In this document: positions 8,701-17,177 of the stretch, piece by piece
Numbering within the stretch: the stretch's first letter is position 1
How the letters are laid out: each line of letters opens with the position of its first letter
Assembly (NCBI GenBank): GCA_964401385.1
Contig: CAYNYF010000046.1
Location: 1 to 35,317, forward strand
DNA: 35,317 nt
From: CAYNYF01 sp964401385
Lineage (GTDB): Bacteria > Planctomycetota > Phycisphaerae > SM23-33
Direction: 5' to 3'
Notes under the pieces: model-generated
Database searches by the model: none
The model's input: only the letters and a program-made list of their open reading frames with translations
What the model was told of the DNA's origin: nothing
Translations under genes and position numbers: made by a program

Positions 8701-9780
8701 ATGGTCGCAATACCCATCATCGCCGAATTCCTGGAATACCTCAGCGGCCAGCGGAACTTCTCCGACCACACCGTCCGCGCCTATCAGGCCGACCTGATTC
8801 AGTTTTGCCAGTTCCTGGCGGCCGCGCCCGACGGGCTGCGGCGCGAGGGGCTCTCGGCGGAAAACCTGCCCCCGGCAGAGGACTTGAAGCCCTCGCCCCT
8901 GTCGCGGCGGCTGCTGGCGGTGGCCCCGGCGGACGTGCGGTCGTACCTGGCGGTGCTGCGGAACAGCGACTACTCCAAGTCCACCGTCGCCCGGAAGCTG
9001 GCGTCGCTGCGGAGCCTGTACAAGTTCCTTCTCCGCAACGGCAAGGTCAAGACCAGCCCGGTGGCGGTCATTCGCACCCCCAAGCAGGATAAGCGCCTGC
9101 CGGCCTGCCTGGACGAATCGCAGGTCGTGGCCCTGCTGGAGGCGCCGCTGTCGGCGGGCGAAGGGGCGCGGGCGGACCGGCCGGCATCAGCGCGTTCCAG
9201 GCCCGGCGGAATCGAGACCATGCTGGCCGGAAGGGACAGGGCCATCCTGGAGACCACCTACTCCTCCGGGCTGCGAATCAGCGAGCTGGTCGGGCTGAAC
9301 CTGGAGGACCTGGACGAGTTCGGCGAGACCCTCCGCGTCCGGGGCAAGGGCAAGAAGGAGCGGCTGGCGCCGCTGGGAACCAAGGCGATGGAGGCGATCG
9401 CCGAATATCTTTCCCTGCGCAGGGGGGCCCTGGCGGCCGGGCAACCAAAGCCCAGCGGCAGCGCGCCGCCGGCCGGCGCGCCCGAGGCGATGTTCGTCAA
9501 CAAGCACGGCTCGCGCCTGAGCGCCCGCTCGGTGCGGCGGATGCTGGTCAAGTACATCCGCCTGGCCGGGCTGCCGCCGGGCGCGACCCCGCACACCCTG
9601 CGCCACAGCTTCGCCACCCACATGCTCAACCGCGGGGCGGACCTGCGCAGCGTCCAGGAGCTGCTGGGGCACAAGAGCATCTCCACCACGCAGATCTACA
9701 CCCACTTGACCACGGCCCGCCTCAAGGCCGTCTACGACAAGGCCCACCCCCTGGCCGCCGACAAGAACTCTGATCGATGA
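8701..9780 (+). CDS. xerC: XerC/XerD-type tyrosine recombinase
   Basis: This 359-aa enzyme cuts and rejoins DNA at dif-like sites, in most bacteria to resolve chromosome dimers. The N-terminal SAM-like core-binding domain covers about residues 5-115. The catalytic domain has Arg192 (SGLRISEL), Lys216 (RGKGKKER), His298 and Arg301 (HTLRHSFATHML), His324 (LGHKSISTTQIYTH) and the nucleophile Tyr333. It is somewhat longer than typical Xer proteins because of charged or proline-rich inserts near 45-70, 151-172 and 245-262. The ATG at 8701 follows GGAAAGG; an earlier in-frame start would translate the inverted repeats. XerC versus XerD cannot be settled here. No att sites, excisionase or phage genes lie nearby, so a housekeeping role is favoured. 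Confidence 0.88.
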   Translation: MVAIPIIAEFLEYLSGQRNFSDHTVRAYQADLIQFCQFLAAAPDGLRREGLSAENLPPAEDLKPSPLSRRLLAVAPADVRSYLAVLRNSDYSKSTVARKLASLRSLYKFLLRNGKVKTSPVAVIRTPKQDKRLPACLDESQVVALLEAPLSAGEGARADRPASARSRPGGIETMLAGRDRAILETTYSSGLRISELVGLNLEDLDEFGETLRVRGKGKKERLAPLGTKAMEAIAEYLSLRRGALAAGQPKPSGSAPPAGAPEAMFVNKHGSRLSARSVRRMLVKYIRLAGLPPGATPHTLRHSFATHMLNRGADLRSVQELLGHKSISTTQIYTHLTTARLKAVYDKAHPLAADKNSDR

Positions 9781-9809
9781 CTCCGGGGCAACCGTGTGGC
9801 CCGGCCGCG

Positions 9810-9815
9810 TATAAT
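9810..9815 (+). promoter_or_regulatory. Possible -10 box before the PEBP lipoprotein
   Basis: A perfect TATAAT lies 35 bases before the ATG at 9851, in the short gap after the recombinase gene. No good -35 box or extended -10 is seen at 16-18 bases upstream, so the assignment rests on the -10 match alone. Confidence 0.35.
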
Positions 9816-9850
9816 ACACTTGCACACGGCAGAGAAACTGTAGGGGTAAG

Positions 9851-10432
9851 ATGATGGACCGCAACAGCATCTCTTTTCGACTCGCAGCGGCGGCCGCAGG
9901 GCTGCTGCTTGCCGCAGGATGCCAGAAGAAGGACCACACCCAAGGTCAGCGCCAGCAAGGGAGAGAACGGCCCATGAGCATCACCGTTAAGAGCAGCGCC
10001 TTTGCCTCCGGCCAGCCGATTCCGGCCAAGTACACCGCCGATGGCCGGGACATCTCGCCGCCGTTGAGCTGGTCGGGTGCGCCCGCCGGGACCGAGCAGT
10101 TCGCCCTGATCGTCGACGACCCCGACGCGCCCAAGGGCACCTGGATCCACTGGGTGGTCTACGGGATTCCCGGCGACGCCACGTCGCTGCCGGAAGGCGC
10201 CGGCGCCAAGGGCAAGCCGGCGGCGGGCCTGCTGGAAGGCCGGAACTCCTGGGGCAAGCCCGGCTGGGGCGGCCCGTCCCCGCCCAGCGGCACGCACCGC
10301 TACTATTTCAGGGTCTACGCCCTGGACGCCGAGGTCGAGCTGAAAGAGGGCCTGACCGAGGCCGAACTGACCAAGGCCATCGAAGGCCACCTCCTGGGCA
10401 CCGGCGAGCTGATGGGGACGTATCGGCGGTAG
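9851..10432 (+). CDS. YbhB/YbcL-family phosphatidylethanolamine-binding (PEBP) lipoprotein
   Basis: The 193-aa product has a lipoprotein signal ending LLLAAGC (lipidated Cys24), then a polar linker to about residue 42. The rest is a bacterial PEBP/Raf-kinase-inhibitor fold. The ligand-site marks are DDPDAP (89-94), WIHWVVYGIP, and the GTHRYYFRVYALD motif. These proteins bind small anionic ligands; most bacterial members have no known partner. The first of two adjacent Met codons is used; GTAGGGG lies upstream as a weak ribosome site. It is convergent with the TIGR03790 gene. The lipid anchor on this usually soluble protein places it outside the cytoplasm. Confidence 0.9.
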   Translation: MMDRNSISFRLAAAAAGLLLAAGCQKKDHTQGQRQQGRERPMSITVKSSAFASGQPIPAKYTADGRDISPPLSWSGAPAGTEQFALIVDDPDAPKGTWIHWVVYGIPGDATSLPEGAGAKGKPAAGLLEGRNSWGKPGWGGPSPPSGTHRYYFRVYALDAEVELKEGLTEAELTKAIEGHLLGTGELMGTYRR

Positions 10433-10469
10433 CTGCGGCCCGGGCGCGTCGCCGCCACGGTTGGCCGGG

Positions 10470-12425
10470 CTATGGCTCAAACGTCGCGTCGGCGGTGGTG
10501 GTCTCCAGGCCGGCGGGGTCGCGGGCTCTCAGGCGGAAGTGATAGGTGTTGCCTTTCTGGAGGCCTTGCAGGGCCCAGCGAAAGTGGCGGGAGTAGCCGA
10601 ACCGCCGGCTCCGGAGGCGGGCGCTGTTTTGCGGGTCGGGCCAGTTGAAGAACTCCACCGTCTTGCCGTACTTGTCCGTCGGGCCGTACTCGAGCTTGAA
10701 CAGGGCCACGTCGGCCAGCTCGTCGGGCGTCTTGCCGACCAGTTCAGCGGTAATGGTTACCGTCTTACCGGACACCTTCACGGTCGCCGCCGAGACGGCC
10801 GGCGGTGTGCGGTCGGCAAGCTGCCGGGAGCGGAACGGGGCGTAGAGCGGATCGCCGAAGACCACGCCTCGCCAGCGCTGGGCCAGGCGGAGCCCACCGT
10901 AGGCGGCCTCGGCCCAGTCGTAGCCGGCCGAGAGGCCCAGCAGGACCTGGTGGCCGTGGGGAATCCCCAGCGACAGCGGCTCGCCGATGACGCCGAAGGT
11001 CGCGGCGATCCCCCGCCCCATCGCCCCGCGGGCCCAGTTCATGCAGGAGCTGTCCACGTGAATGCCCAGCGCGCCCGGGGGAAACCGGAAGACGTCCTCG
11101 TACCGGCCCAGCCCATAGAAGCCGTAAAAGATGAAGCAGTCGCTGGTGGGGAACTCGCCCGGCCAGGTGGACTTGATGGTCTCGCCGCCGGCGAAGCCTT
11201 CCGTCGAGTCGAGCAGCAGCCGGTTGGCGTCGACGTCGCGGCCGGTGACCGTGGCTGTTGCTTTGCCGTTGCTGACCTTACAGCCCAGGCGGAAGTACAG
11301 TGCCGGGGCAACGTCCCGGCCCAGTCGGCCGATGCGGCGCGCGGCGACCAGCGTGACGCCCTCCGCGTCGACGCCGTTCCCGGCAACCCTGGCGCTGACG
11401 GCCGGCTTGTGCTGGACGGCAGCCGAGCTCGCCGGGCCGGACGCGGCAGTGGTCGTTGAAGCCGGTTGCGCCCTCCTCACGACCGCGCCGACCTCCAGCG
11501 ACTGATTGTCGATCACCAGCGGCCAGACACGCAGCAGGCCCTTGCCCACGGCGAAGGGTGAGCCGGGCACCCCCTGCACCACCGCCACGGCGTGGGCCAT
11601 CGAGGCCACGTGGTCCTGGGCGAACCCATATTTCTGGTCGAGCCAGATTTCCGGTCGGAATGCCGCCTTTTCGTCGGGCCCGGGCAGCCGGAGATAGCGC
11701 TCGGCGTACAGGGCGCCGTCGAGCATGTCGCGGGCGGTCTGAAGGTCCAAACCCAGGCGGCTGACCAAGTAAAAGTCCATCCGCTGCGGGTAGAGTCGGC
11801 GAAACTGGCGGAAGTGCTTCGCCCGGGCGCTGTTGGCATACGCCCCGAAGATGGGAAGCATGACCTCGCGGAACTCGGCCCCGATCGGCCCGGACTGGCC
11901 CGCCCCGGGCAGGCCGCTGTCAGCGTCTACGCCGGCCCCCAGGTTGGCGGACACGGAAATCAGGTAGCCGTCCACGCTGCGGGTCCTCGCCCGGCGGGCC
12001 CAGGACTTCTCGCCCTTGGCGGGCTTGGGATGGGTCGTCATCCGAATCGGCGTGCCCGGGCACAGCAGAATGTAGCAGATCCGCTGGGAGTAGGGCTGAC
12101 CGTCGGCGGCTTTGGAGGAAAGCTTGGCGGCGACGGGCTGGAGGATTCCTTCGAAGAATTGGCGGTAGCTGCAATGTTCGCGCCGGGCGACGTTCCCGCC
12201 GAGTTTCACCCCCAGCAGATTTCCGGCCGGCACGCCGCGGCGGGTGGCGTAATACTCGGCCGCGTCCTGACTGTCGCTGCGGCCGTTGCCGTCGCCGTCG
12301 GCAGCGTCGGCGGCATAGACGACCAACACGTGCTCACCGGCCGCCCGCCACCGCGGGTTTTCGCCCCGAAGGCCGCCGGCCGCTGCCACCAGCAACACGC
12401 ACGCAAACACCGTTCGCCTAAACAT
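10470..12425 (-). CDS. TIGR03790-family exported protein with C-terminal Fn3-like domain
   Basis: The 651-aa product starts with a signal peptide (MFRRTVFACVLLVAAAGG). The main body matches the TIGR03790 family as I know it: VLVVYAADAADGDGNGRSD, then AAEYYATRRGVPAGNLLGV, CYILLCPGTPIR, and RMDFYLVSRLGLDL. These proteins are common in planctomycetes and some other phyla, and their function is unknown. The loop DGDGNGRSD looks like a calcium-binding loop inserted before the conserved YY. The last 110 residues form an Fn3-like beta-sandwich after a Ser/Thr/Ala-rich insert in the middle. The ATG at 12425 starts the signal peptide; an in-frame start 24 codons earlier is unlikely. It follows the isomerase-like gene by 77 bases. 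Confidence 0.82.
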   Translation of the reverse strand: MFRRTVFACVLLVAAAGGLRGENPRWRAAGEHVLVVYAADAADGDGNGRSDSQDAAEYYATRRGVPAGNLLGVKLGGNVARREHCSYRQFFEGILQPVAAKLSSKAADGQPYSQRICYILLCPGTPIRMTTHPKPAKGEKSWARRARTRSVDGYLISVSANLGAGVDADSGLPGAGQSGPIGAEFREVMLPIFGAYANSARAKHFRQFRRLYPQRMDFYLVSRLGLDLQTARDMLDGALYAERYLRLPGPDEKAAFRPEIWLDQKYGFAQDHVASMAHAVAVVQGVPGSPFAVGKGLLRVWPLVIDNQSLEVGAVVRRAQPASTTTAASGPASSAAVQHKPAVSARVAGNGVDAEGVTLVAARRIGRLGRDVAPALYFRLGCKVSNGKATATVTGRDVDANRLLLDSTEGFAGGETIKSTWPGEFPTSDCFIFYGFYGLGRYEDVFRFPPGALGIHVDSSCMNWARGAMGRGIAATFGVIGEPLSLGIPHGHQVLLGLSAGYDWAEAAYGGLRLAQRWRGVVFGDPLYAPFRSRQLADRTPPAVSAATVKVSGKTVTITAELVGKTPDELADVALFKLEYGPTDKYGKTVEFFNWPDPQNSARLRSRRFGYSRHFRWALQGLQKGNTYHFRLRARDPAGLETTTADATFEP

Positions 12426-12502
12426 GCCGAGCCGTTCTCTCCTCGCGCCAGGGACCACGTCCTTCCGGAAGCCCCCTCTGTCAGACCGAAAGACCAAGCC
12501 GC

Positions 12503-13330
12503 CTAAGCCTCCTGCCCGTTGGCGATGCGTACGATTTCCGCCAGTCGCTCGGCCGCGCCCTCGTCGGCGAGCTGGCGGAGCCGTCCGGCCGGGTAGAACA
12601 CCTCCAGCATGAAGGTGCCCTCGTAGCCGACATCGTGGATGGCCCGGGCCAGACCCTCGGCATCGATCGTGCCGCAGGTGATCAGCTCGTGGTCATCGGC
12701 ATCGCCGGAGTTGTCGGAGATATGGGCGTAGATCATCTGTCCCTTGGTCTTGGCCACGGCCGCGACGGGGTCGCCGACCATGTTGGCGTGACCGGAGTCG
12801 AAGCACATGCCCGTGTTGGGCGCGTCGACCTCCTGAAGGATGTCGGCCAGCTCGCCCACGTCCGAACCGATGGCGTGATAGCCGGGAAGGTTCTCAAAGG
12901 CGAACGTGATGCCGCACGTGCTGCCGAAGGCGCCCAGGCTCTCGATGGACTTCTTGAGCTGCTCGATCCGGGCGGCGCGCTCCGCCGCGGAAACGCCGGA
13001 ACGGCGAATCGAGGAACAGTGAACCACCACCAGGTTCCCGCCCAGCTCCCTACAGAGCTGGGACTCGTGCTTGTAGGCATCCACCGCGAACCGCCGAGCC
13101 GGCTCATCCGGGGCGGACGGATCGAACTGCTCCCCGAAGACGCCGTGGAGGCTGTCGCAGGGCATGCCCCCGGCAGCGAGGGCGTCTTTCATCTCCTGGA
13201 GCGAGACCGCTCGGGCCTGGTTCCGGTAGGCCTGCACGACCTCGCAGCCGAGCCGGCGCCAGGCCCCCAGCCACTCGCTCGGGTCAAACTCGTCAAAGCC
13301 GATGGCCGCGATCGTTCCCAGTCGAATCAT
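12503..13330 (-). CDS. Sugar phosphate isomerase/epimerase family TIM barrel
   Basis: The 275-aa protein is an AP-endonuclease-2-like TIM barrel. Marks in order are RLGTIAAIGFDEFDPSEW, SLHGVFGEQFDP, NLVVVHCSS, ITFAFENLPG (metal Glu), NTGMCFDSGHANMVGD (metal Asp and His), YAHISDNSG (metal His and Asp) and EGTFMLEVFYPAG (metal Glu). It most likely isomerises or epimerises a sugar or polyol; the substrate is unknown. It lacks a signal peptide. It starts at ATG 13330, 55 bases after mcsB, so it may be co-transcribed with mcsAB, though a functional link is not evident. Confidence 0.88.
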   Translation of the reverse strand: MIRLGTIAAIGFDEFDPSEWLGAWRRLGCEVVQAYRNQARAVSLQEMKDALAAGGMPCDSLHGVFGEQFDPSAPDEPARRFAVDAYKHESQLCRELGGNLVVVHCSSIRRSGVSAAERAARIEQLKKSIESLGAFGSTCGITFAFENLPGYHAIGSDVGELADILQEVDAPNTGMCFDSGHANMVGDPVAAVAKTKGQMIYAHISDNSGDADDHELITCGTIDAEGLARAIHDVGYEGTFMLEVFYPAGRLRQLADEGAAERLAEIVRIANGQEA

Positions 13331-13385
13331 AACTTCATCGCCTCGGTCAGCCTCCATCCCGACCGCAAGGGGCGCCCTTTCGCAA

Positions 13386-14471
13386 TCATCTTCCGCCGTT
13401 CCCGCCGCCGGCCTCGCCGCCGGCTGAGAGCCTCTTGCGGACCAGCTCGGCCCGTGCCTCGCCGCGTTCGGGCGGCGACATCTCGCGCCCGGTGAGCCTT
13501 TGCAGGTGCGCGGGCTGGACCATCAGAGAAAGTTCGTTGATCGTCTCCAGGCCGATGCCATCGACCAGTTCCAGGCTCAATCCCAGCCGCAACTGGCTCA
13601 GTAAGAACATCGTCTCCTCCGAGGAGATCAGCCTCGCCGAGCGCAGCACCGCCCCTGCCCGACTGATTCGGTCTTGCAGGGCAACGCGGCGATTCTTCAA
13701 CAGCGCTTCGCGGGCCCGGCGCTCGTATTCGATGATACCCGGCACAATCTGGTCCCGGAACTCGCTGATGATCTGGGCTTCGCTCTTGCCCAGCGTGACC
13801 TGGTTGGACACCTGGAACAGGTCGCCGGTGGGCTCGGTGCCCTCGCCGTGCAGCCCGCGTACGGCCAGGTGCATATCGCGAGCGGCGCGGAGGGCCTTTT
13901 CGATCTCGCCGGTCATCTTCAGCGCCGGCAGGTGCAGCATGACGCTGAGGCGCAGGCCCGTGCCCACGTTGGTCGGACACGCCGTCAGGTACCCGAACCG
14001 GCTCGAAAACGCGAACGTCAGGTACCCTTCCAGCAGCTCATCCAGCCGGCGCAGCTCGGCGTAGCAGGAGTCTAGTTGCAGGCCCGCGCGCAGGACCTGG
14101 ATCCGGAGGTGGTCCTCCTCGTTGACCATGACGGCGACGGCCTCGCCGCCGGCTACGGCCACGCCCCGGGGGCCCTCGGCATCAGCGTGCTGGCGGGAGA
14201 TCAGGTGGCGCTCCACCAGGAGCTGGCGGTCCAGCAGGTCGGCGGCCTCGACGTCGACGTAGAAGGTTTCCCCGGGCAGGCCGACCTTCCCCAGGGTCCG
14301 CCGCAGACGCTCGGCGATCCCGCTCAGTTGCTCGGGGCTGCACCGGCTCAAGAATGGCATCCCCGCCAGATTCCGCGCCAGCCGGCCGCGCGACGAGAGC
14401 ACGACGTGACCCATCGGAGCTGTCCCTCGGAGCCATTCGGCCCGGCGGCGTGTCAGATCGCGCAGTTTCAC
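13386..14471 (-). CDS. mcsB: Protein arginine kinase McsB
   Basis: The 361-aa enzyme phosphorylates arginine side chains and so marks proteins for ClpCP degradation. It has the phosphagen-kinase catalytic fold: VVLSSRGRLARN near residue 23, NEEDHLRIQ, the active-site segment TACPTNVGTGLR, and GEGTEPTGDLFQVSNQVTLG. Length is typical. The start is GTG at 14471, overlapping the mcsA stop as GTGA, with GGAGGG just upstream, so the two are translationally coupled. Neither ctsR nor clpC is in the window, unlike the Bacillus arrangement. Confidence 0.96.
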   Translation of the reverse strand: MKLRDLTRRRAEWLRGTAPMGHVVLSSRGRLARNLAGMPFLSRCSPEQLSGIAERLRRTLGKVGLPGETFYVDVEAADLLDRQLLVERHLISRQHADAEGPRGVAVAGGEAVAVMVNEEDHLRIQVLRAGLQLDSCYAELRRLDELLEGYLTFAFSSRFGYLTACPTNVGTGLRLSVMLHLPALKMTGEIEKALRAARDMHLAVRGLHGEGTEPTGDLFQVSNQVTLGKSEAQIISEFRDQIVPGIIEYERRAREALLKNRRVALQDRISRAGAVLRSARLISSEETMFLLSQLRLGLSLELVDGIGLETINELSLMVQPAHLQRLTGREMSPPERGEARAELVRKRLSAGGEAGGGNGGR

Positions 14472-14959
14472 GATCCCTCCAACTCCTTGATCCGATCGCG
14501 AAGATTTGCGGCGCGTTCGTAATCCTCATGCTCCACCGCCTCCGTCAGTTGGCTTCGCAGTCGGAGCAGTTGGGCCTGCGTGCGTTCGTCTTCGTCGGCG
14601 TTGGCCGGGATCTTGCCCGTGTGAAAGCTCGCACCCTCGTGGGCGCGCTCCAGCAGCGGCACCAGCACCTTCTCAAAGGCCTTGTAGTCGTTGGGACAAC
14701 CCAGCAAGCCCTGCTGCCGGAACTCCAGAAACGTCATCCCACACACGTCGCACCTCAGCCGAGCCAACTCTCCCCCGGCCGCGGATTGCAGCACCAGCTC
14801 CTCGAGGATTTGCGAGATCGGCACCTGCGTCTTGATGGTGAGCCCCTCGGCGGCGGCGCAGTCTTCGCATAGATGCCTTTCGTGCTTCTCGCCCTGGACG
14901 ATTTCGGTCAAGTGGACCGTGGCTTCCTTTCCGCACTTGTCGCACTTGTAGGTCATCAT
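14468..14959 (-). CDS. mcsA: McsA, zinc-finger/UVR-motif activator of McsB
   Basis: The 163-aa protein activates the arginine kinase McsB. It has two zinc-binding regions: CDKCGKEATVHLTE with HLCEDC, and CDVCGMTFLEF with GCPNDY. A C-terminal UvrB/UvrC motif follows, LTEAVEHEDYERAANLRDRI. In the second zinc region the usual final Cys of GCxxCY is replaced (GCPNDY), so one ligand looks lost. Two adjacent ATG codons (14959, 14956) could start it; the GGAG upstream is better spaced from the second. It is the first gene of the mcsAB unit and has its own promoter overlapping the end of the QueD-like gene. Confidence 0.94.
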   Translation of the reverse strand: MMTYKCDKCGKEATVHLTEIVQGEKHERHLCEDCAAAEGLTIKTQVPISQILEELVLQSAAGGELARLRCDVCGMTFLEFRQQGLLGCPNDYKAFEKVLVPLLERAHEGASFHTGKIPANADEDERTQAQLLRLRSQLTEAVEHEDYERAANLRDRIKELEGS

Positions 14960-15003
14960 TACGCTCCATGCGGCACAACGTCTTGGACGCCGGCGACAAA
15001 GCT

Positions 15004-15031
15004 ATCGTATGCTTTTCCCGCCTCCGGTCAA
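15004..15031 (-). promoter_or_regulatory. Sigma70-type promoter of mcsA-mcsB
   Basis: On the minus strand TTGACC (15031-15026, five of six), a 16-base spacer and TACGAT (15009-15004, four of six) make a strong promoter. It overlaps the last codons of the QueD-like gene. The start site would be near 14997, about 38 bases before mcsA. No CtsR-like operator (AGGTCA direct repeats) is seen. Confidence 0.6.
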
Positions 15032-15405
15032 GTCGCGGCGGACCCGGGGTAGAACGCGGCCGCGCAGCCGGGGGACTCACCGACGCTGAGACAGTACGGC
15101 GCCCGGCCCACCTTACATTGTAGAGACCGGGCAATGTGCTCCGCCACCCGCTCCGCCGAGGCGCCGGCAGGGCAGTTCGTGACGTCATTCAGATCCGCCC
15201 CGGCCAGCTCGGCCACAACTTCCTCCAGGGCCTCTCGCGCCCTGAGGAAGTCGATCACAAAACCGTTCGCGTCCAGCTTGTCGGCGCGGAAGGCCGCCGT
15301 CACCCGCCAGTCGTGCTGGTGGGGCTGCTCCATGTTTCCATCGGGCATGCGAACGCTGTGACGGGCGGCAAAAGAAGCTGTCACGCTGGCCTCGTAGATT
15401 GCCAT
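15028..15405 (-). CDS. 6-pyruvoyl-tetrahydropterin synthase/QueD-like protein lacking the catalytic triad
   Basis: The 125-aa product has the tunnelling fold of QueD/PTPS. The three zinc ligands are kept: His16 (AARHS) and His29, His31 (PHQHDW). The substrate-anchoring Glu110 (VGESPG) is also kept. The catalytic Cys, normally four residues before the first His of HGH, is Met25, and the Asp-His of the family's DHxxLN segment is replaced by Ala-Gly (AGADLND). So it may bind a pterin without the usual chemistry, or do a different reaction. It follows the sigma factor operon by 54 bases. No ribosome site precedes the ATG; see the promoter at 15411. Confidence 0.82.
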   Translation of the reverse strand: MAIYEASVTASFAARHSVRMPDGNMEQPHQHDWRVTAAFRADKLDANGFVIDFLRAREALEEVVAELAGADLNDVTNCPAGASAERVAEHIARSLQCKVGRAPYCLSVGESPGCAAAFYPGSAAT

Positions 15406-15410
15406 GAATG

Positions 15411-15416
15411 TATTCT
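15411..15416 (-). promoter_or_regulatory. Possible -10 box giving a leaderless QueD-like mRNA
   Basis: On the minus strand TAGAAT (15416-15411) sits only six to eleven bases before the ATG at 15405. If used, the mRNA would begin at or next to the start codon. This agrees with the lack of a Shine-Dalgarno sequence. The -35 region is weak (TTGCTC at 15 bases). Confidence 0.3.
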
Positions 15417-15459
15417 ACCCCCTGGCGGGCGGAGCAACCGAGCGGATTCCCGCGGTCGG

Positions 15460-16638
15460 TTACGGCGCGACCATCGCGGCCGGGGGAGCAGCCGCCGGCT
15501 GCGTGGCCAGCGGCGCCCGGCTCAACCGGTCGAGCCACTCGGCGATGATCTTGGCCCGGCTGCGGCGGCGGCGCTCGACTTCGGCCCTCAATTCGGCCAG
15601 TTGCCGGCTCAGGCGCTTCACCCGATATTCCTGAACGATCTGCTCGTGGTCAAACTGGCGACCCAGGAGCTTTCGCAACGTCTGCAAAAACTTGGCCCTT
15701 TGGGCCGGGTCCTTGGACTTGCGGATCTTCTCGAGGGTTTCGGCCACGGCCACGTTGAGCCGTTGAAGAGCCAGGGCGGCGTCTCGGACTTCCGGCGGAT
15801 ACGCTCGCACCCGCCGCCATAGCCTGTACGCCCGCGCCAGCAGCCACCGGGCCTTGTCGGGGTCTTCCTTCTGAAGCCGTTCCAGTTGGGCGTGAAGTTC
15901 GGGCGTGCGCTCCTTGAGGAATCGCTTCAGCTCTGCCTGTCGTTCCGGCGATATCACGCCCCGGCGCATCCGGCCCTGGCGTGGCGCCGGCCGAGTGGCG
16001 GCGGGTTGCGTGGCCGGGCGGAGCAGCCTCGCCAGGCGCTCTTGAATGAACCCGGAGCGGTTCTTCCGCCGCTGCCGGACCTTGCCACTCAGCTCGGCCA
16101 ACTGCCGGCTCAGGTACCGCACCCGGTATTCCTTAACCAGTTGGTCCTTGTCAAAATGCCGGCCGAGAATCTCTCTGAGGTTCTTGGTGAGGACGGCCTT
16201 CTCCGCGGGCAACCGGGCCTGTTGCCTCTCGCGGACGGTCTGGTAGATCGTGCGGCTGAGGCGGCGGCAGGCAACGGCAGCCTCGCGGATCTCCGCCGGA
16301 TAATCCCTTACTCGCCACCAGAACCGGTACGCCCGATGCAACTGCCGCCGGGCCTCAGCGGGGTTGTCCTCCCTGAGCCGCTCGATCCGGGCTAGCAGGT
16401 CAGGCATGTGCTGCTTGAGAAAGGCGTCCATCCGGGCCATTTCGTCGGCGGGAATTCGCAGCCGCCGCGAGCCGCCCCCGGCCGGCTGGGTCGTCGCCCT
16501 GCCCTCTGCGGGCGCCGCAGAGACAGCGGCGATCCCGGCGCCCAGGGCGACCCAGACCGCCCCGGCCGTGACCAAAACGGCGAATCCCAGCAAGATCCTT
16601 CGCGTCTTTGACATCGCCGGCCGCACTGCCGTTACCAA
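15460..16638 (-). CDS. Exported helical protein with a tandem-duplicated domain of unknown function
   Basis: The 392-aa product has an export signal or anchor (hydrophobic about 15-40), a TTQPAGG linker, then two copies of a domain of about 150 residues (about 62-212 and 229-381). Each copy is highly charged and helical and shares FLKxxxPEL, RAYRxWxRVRxYPxE, LGRxFDxxQxVxEYRV and LSRQLAEL. ATQP-rich linkers follow each copy. The family is not recognised. It may be a periplasmic sensor or chaperone-like partner of the sigma/anti-sigma pair in front, by analogy with CpxP-like proteins; this is inference only. The start is TTG at 16638: a perfect AGGAGG lies 7 bases before it, while the ATG at 16614 has none. 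It overlaps the previous gene by 7 bases. Confidence 0.75.
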   Translation of the reverse strand: MVTAVRPAMSKTRRILLGFAVLVTAGAVWVALGAGIAAVSAAPAEGRATTQPAGGGSRRLRIPADEMARMDAFLKQHMPDLLARIERLREDNPAEARRQLHRAYRFWWRVRDYPAEIREAAVACRRLSRTIYQTVRERQQARLPAEKAVLTKNLREILGRHFDKDQLVKEYRVRYLSRQLAELSGKVRQRRKNRSGFIQERLARLLRPATQPAATRPAPRQGRMRRGVISPERQAELKRFLKERTPELHAQLERLQKEDPDKARWLLARAYRLWRRVRAYPPEVRDAALALQRLNVAVAETLEKIRKSKDPAQRAKFLQTLRKLLGRQFDHEQIVQEYRVKRLSRQLAELRAEVERRRRSRAKIIAEWLDRLSRAPLATQPAAAPPAAMVAP

Positions 16639-17177
16639 GGCAACTCCTCCTGCCCTTCTTCCGCCCTGTCACGTTCCGGGCCGGAACCGCCGAGGTCGAA
16701 CTGACCCATTTCCTCCTCCAGCTCCTGAAAGCACATTTCCAGCGGCCAAGCCTGGTGCAGGGAAAGCTCGACCCGGTAGTCGGCCAGCTCCTCCGACAGC
16801 AGGTCCGCCCGGACGTCCACGTCCTCAAGGGTCTCCTGGAGGAAGCTTTCCGCGAACGCCGACGGCGAGGGCGCCTCTCCAACGGGCCTGCCCGGCAGCG
16901 TGAATATCAGCACGCCTGCGCCGATCACGACGGCCGCGGCAACCGCGGCGGCCCGTCGAGCCCAACTGCTGCTGGCGCGCCTGCGGCGGCTCCGCACGAA
17001 CCGGACGTGGACGCGATGGAGCGCCCCGGACGGAACCTCCACGTCCAGTCCTTCCCCGACCCGCTCCACGCCGGCGGCGACCTCCTCCGCCAGCGCGCGC
17101 TGCGCGCCGCTCAGCTCGACGTCCTCTCCGTCCAGCCAGCGGCCAGCCAGCTCGTAATCCCGTTCACTTTGATTCAT
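16632..17177 (-). CDS. Putative anti-sigma factor, one transmembrane segment
   Basis: The 181-aa product has a cytoplasmic N-terminal part of about 70 residues, one membrane segment (about 75-95, AAAVAAAVVIGAGVLIF), and an acidic extracytoplasmic part. It starts inside the end of the ECF sigma gene, overlapping it by 14 bases. Position, size and topology are those of an anti-sigma factor that holds the sigma factor at the membrane. The zinc anti-sigma motif HxxxCxxC is absent and no homology to a named class is seen, so the role comes from context. Confidence 0.7.
   Translation of the reverse strand: MNQSERDYELAGRWLDGEDVELSGAQRALAEEVAAGVERVGEGLDVEVPSGALHRVHVRFVRSRRRRASSSWARRAAAVAAAVVIGAGVLIFTLPGRPVGEAPSPSAFAESFLQETLEDVDVRADLLSEELADYRVELSLHQAWPLEMCFQELEEEMGQFDLGGSGPERDRAEEGQEELPW
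16646..16651 (-). promoter_or_regulatory. Consensus Shine-Dalgarno fixing a TTG start
   Basis: AGGAGG on the minus strand ends 7 bases before the TTG at 16638. It lies inside the end of the anti-sigma gene, consistent with translational coupling, and favours TTG over the downstream ATG at 16614. Confidence 0.7.
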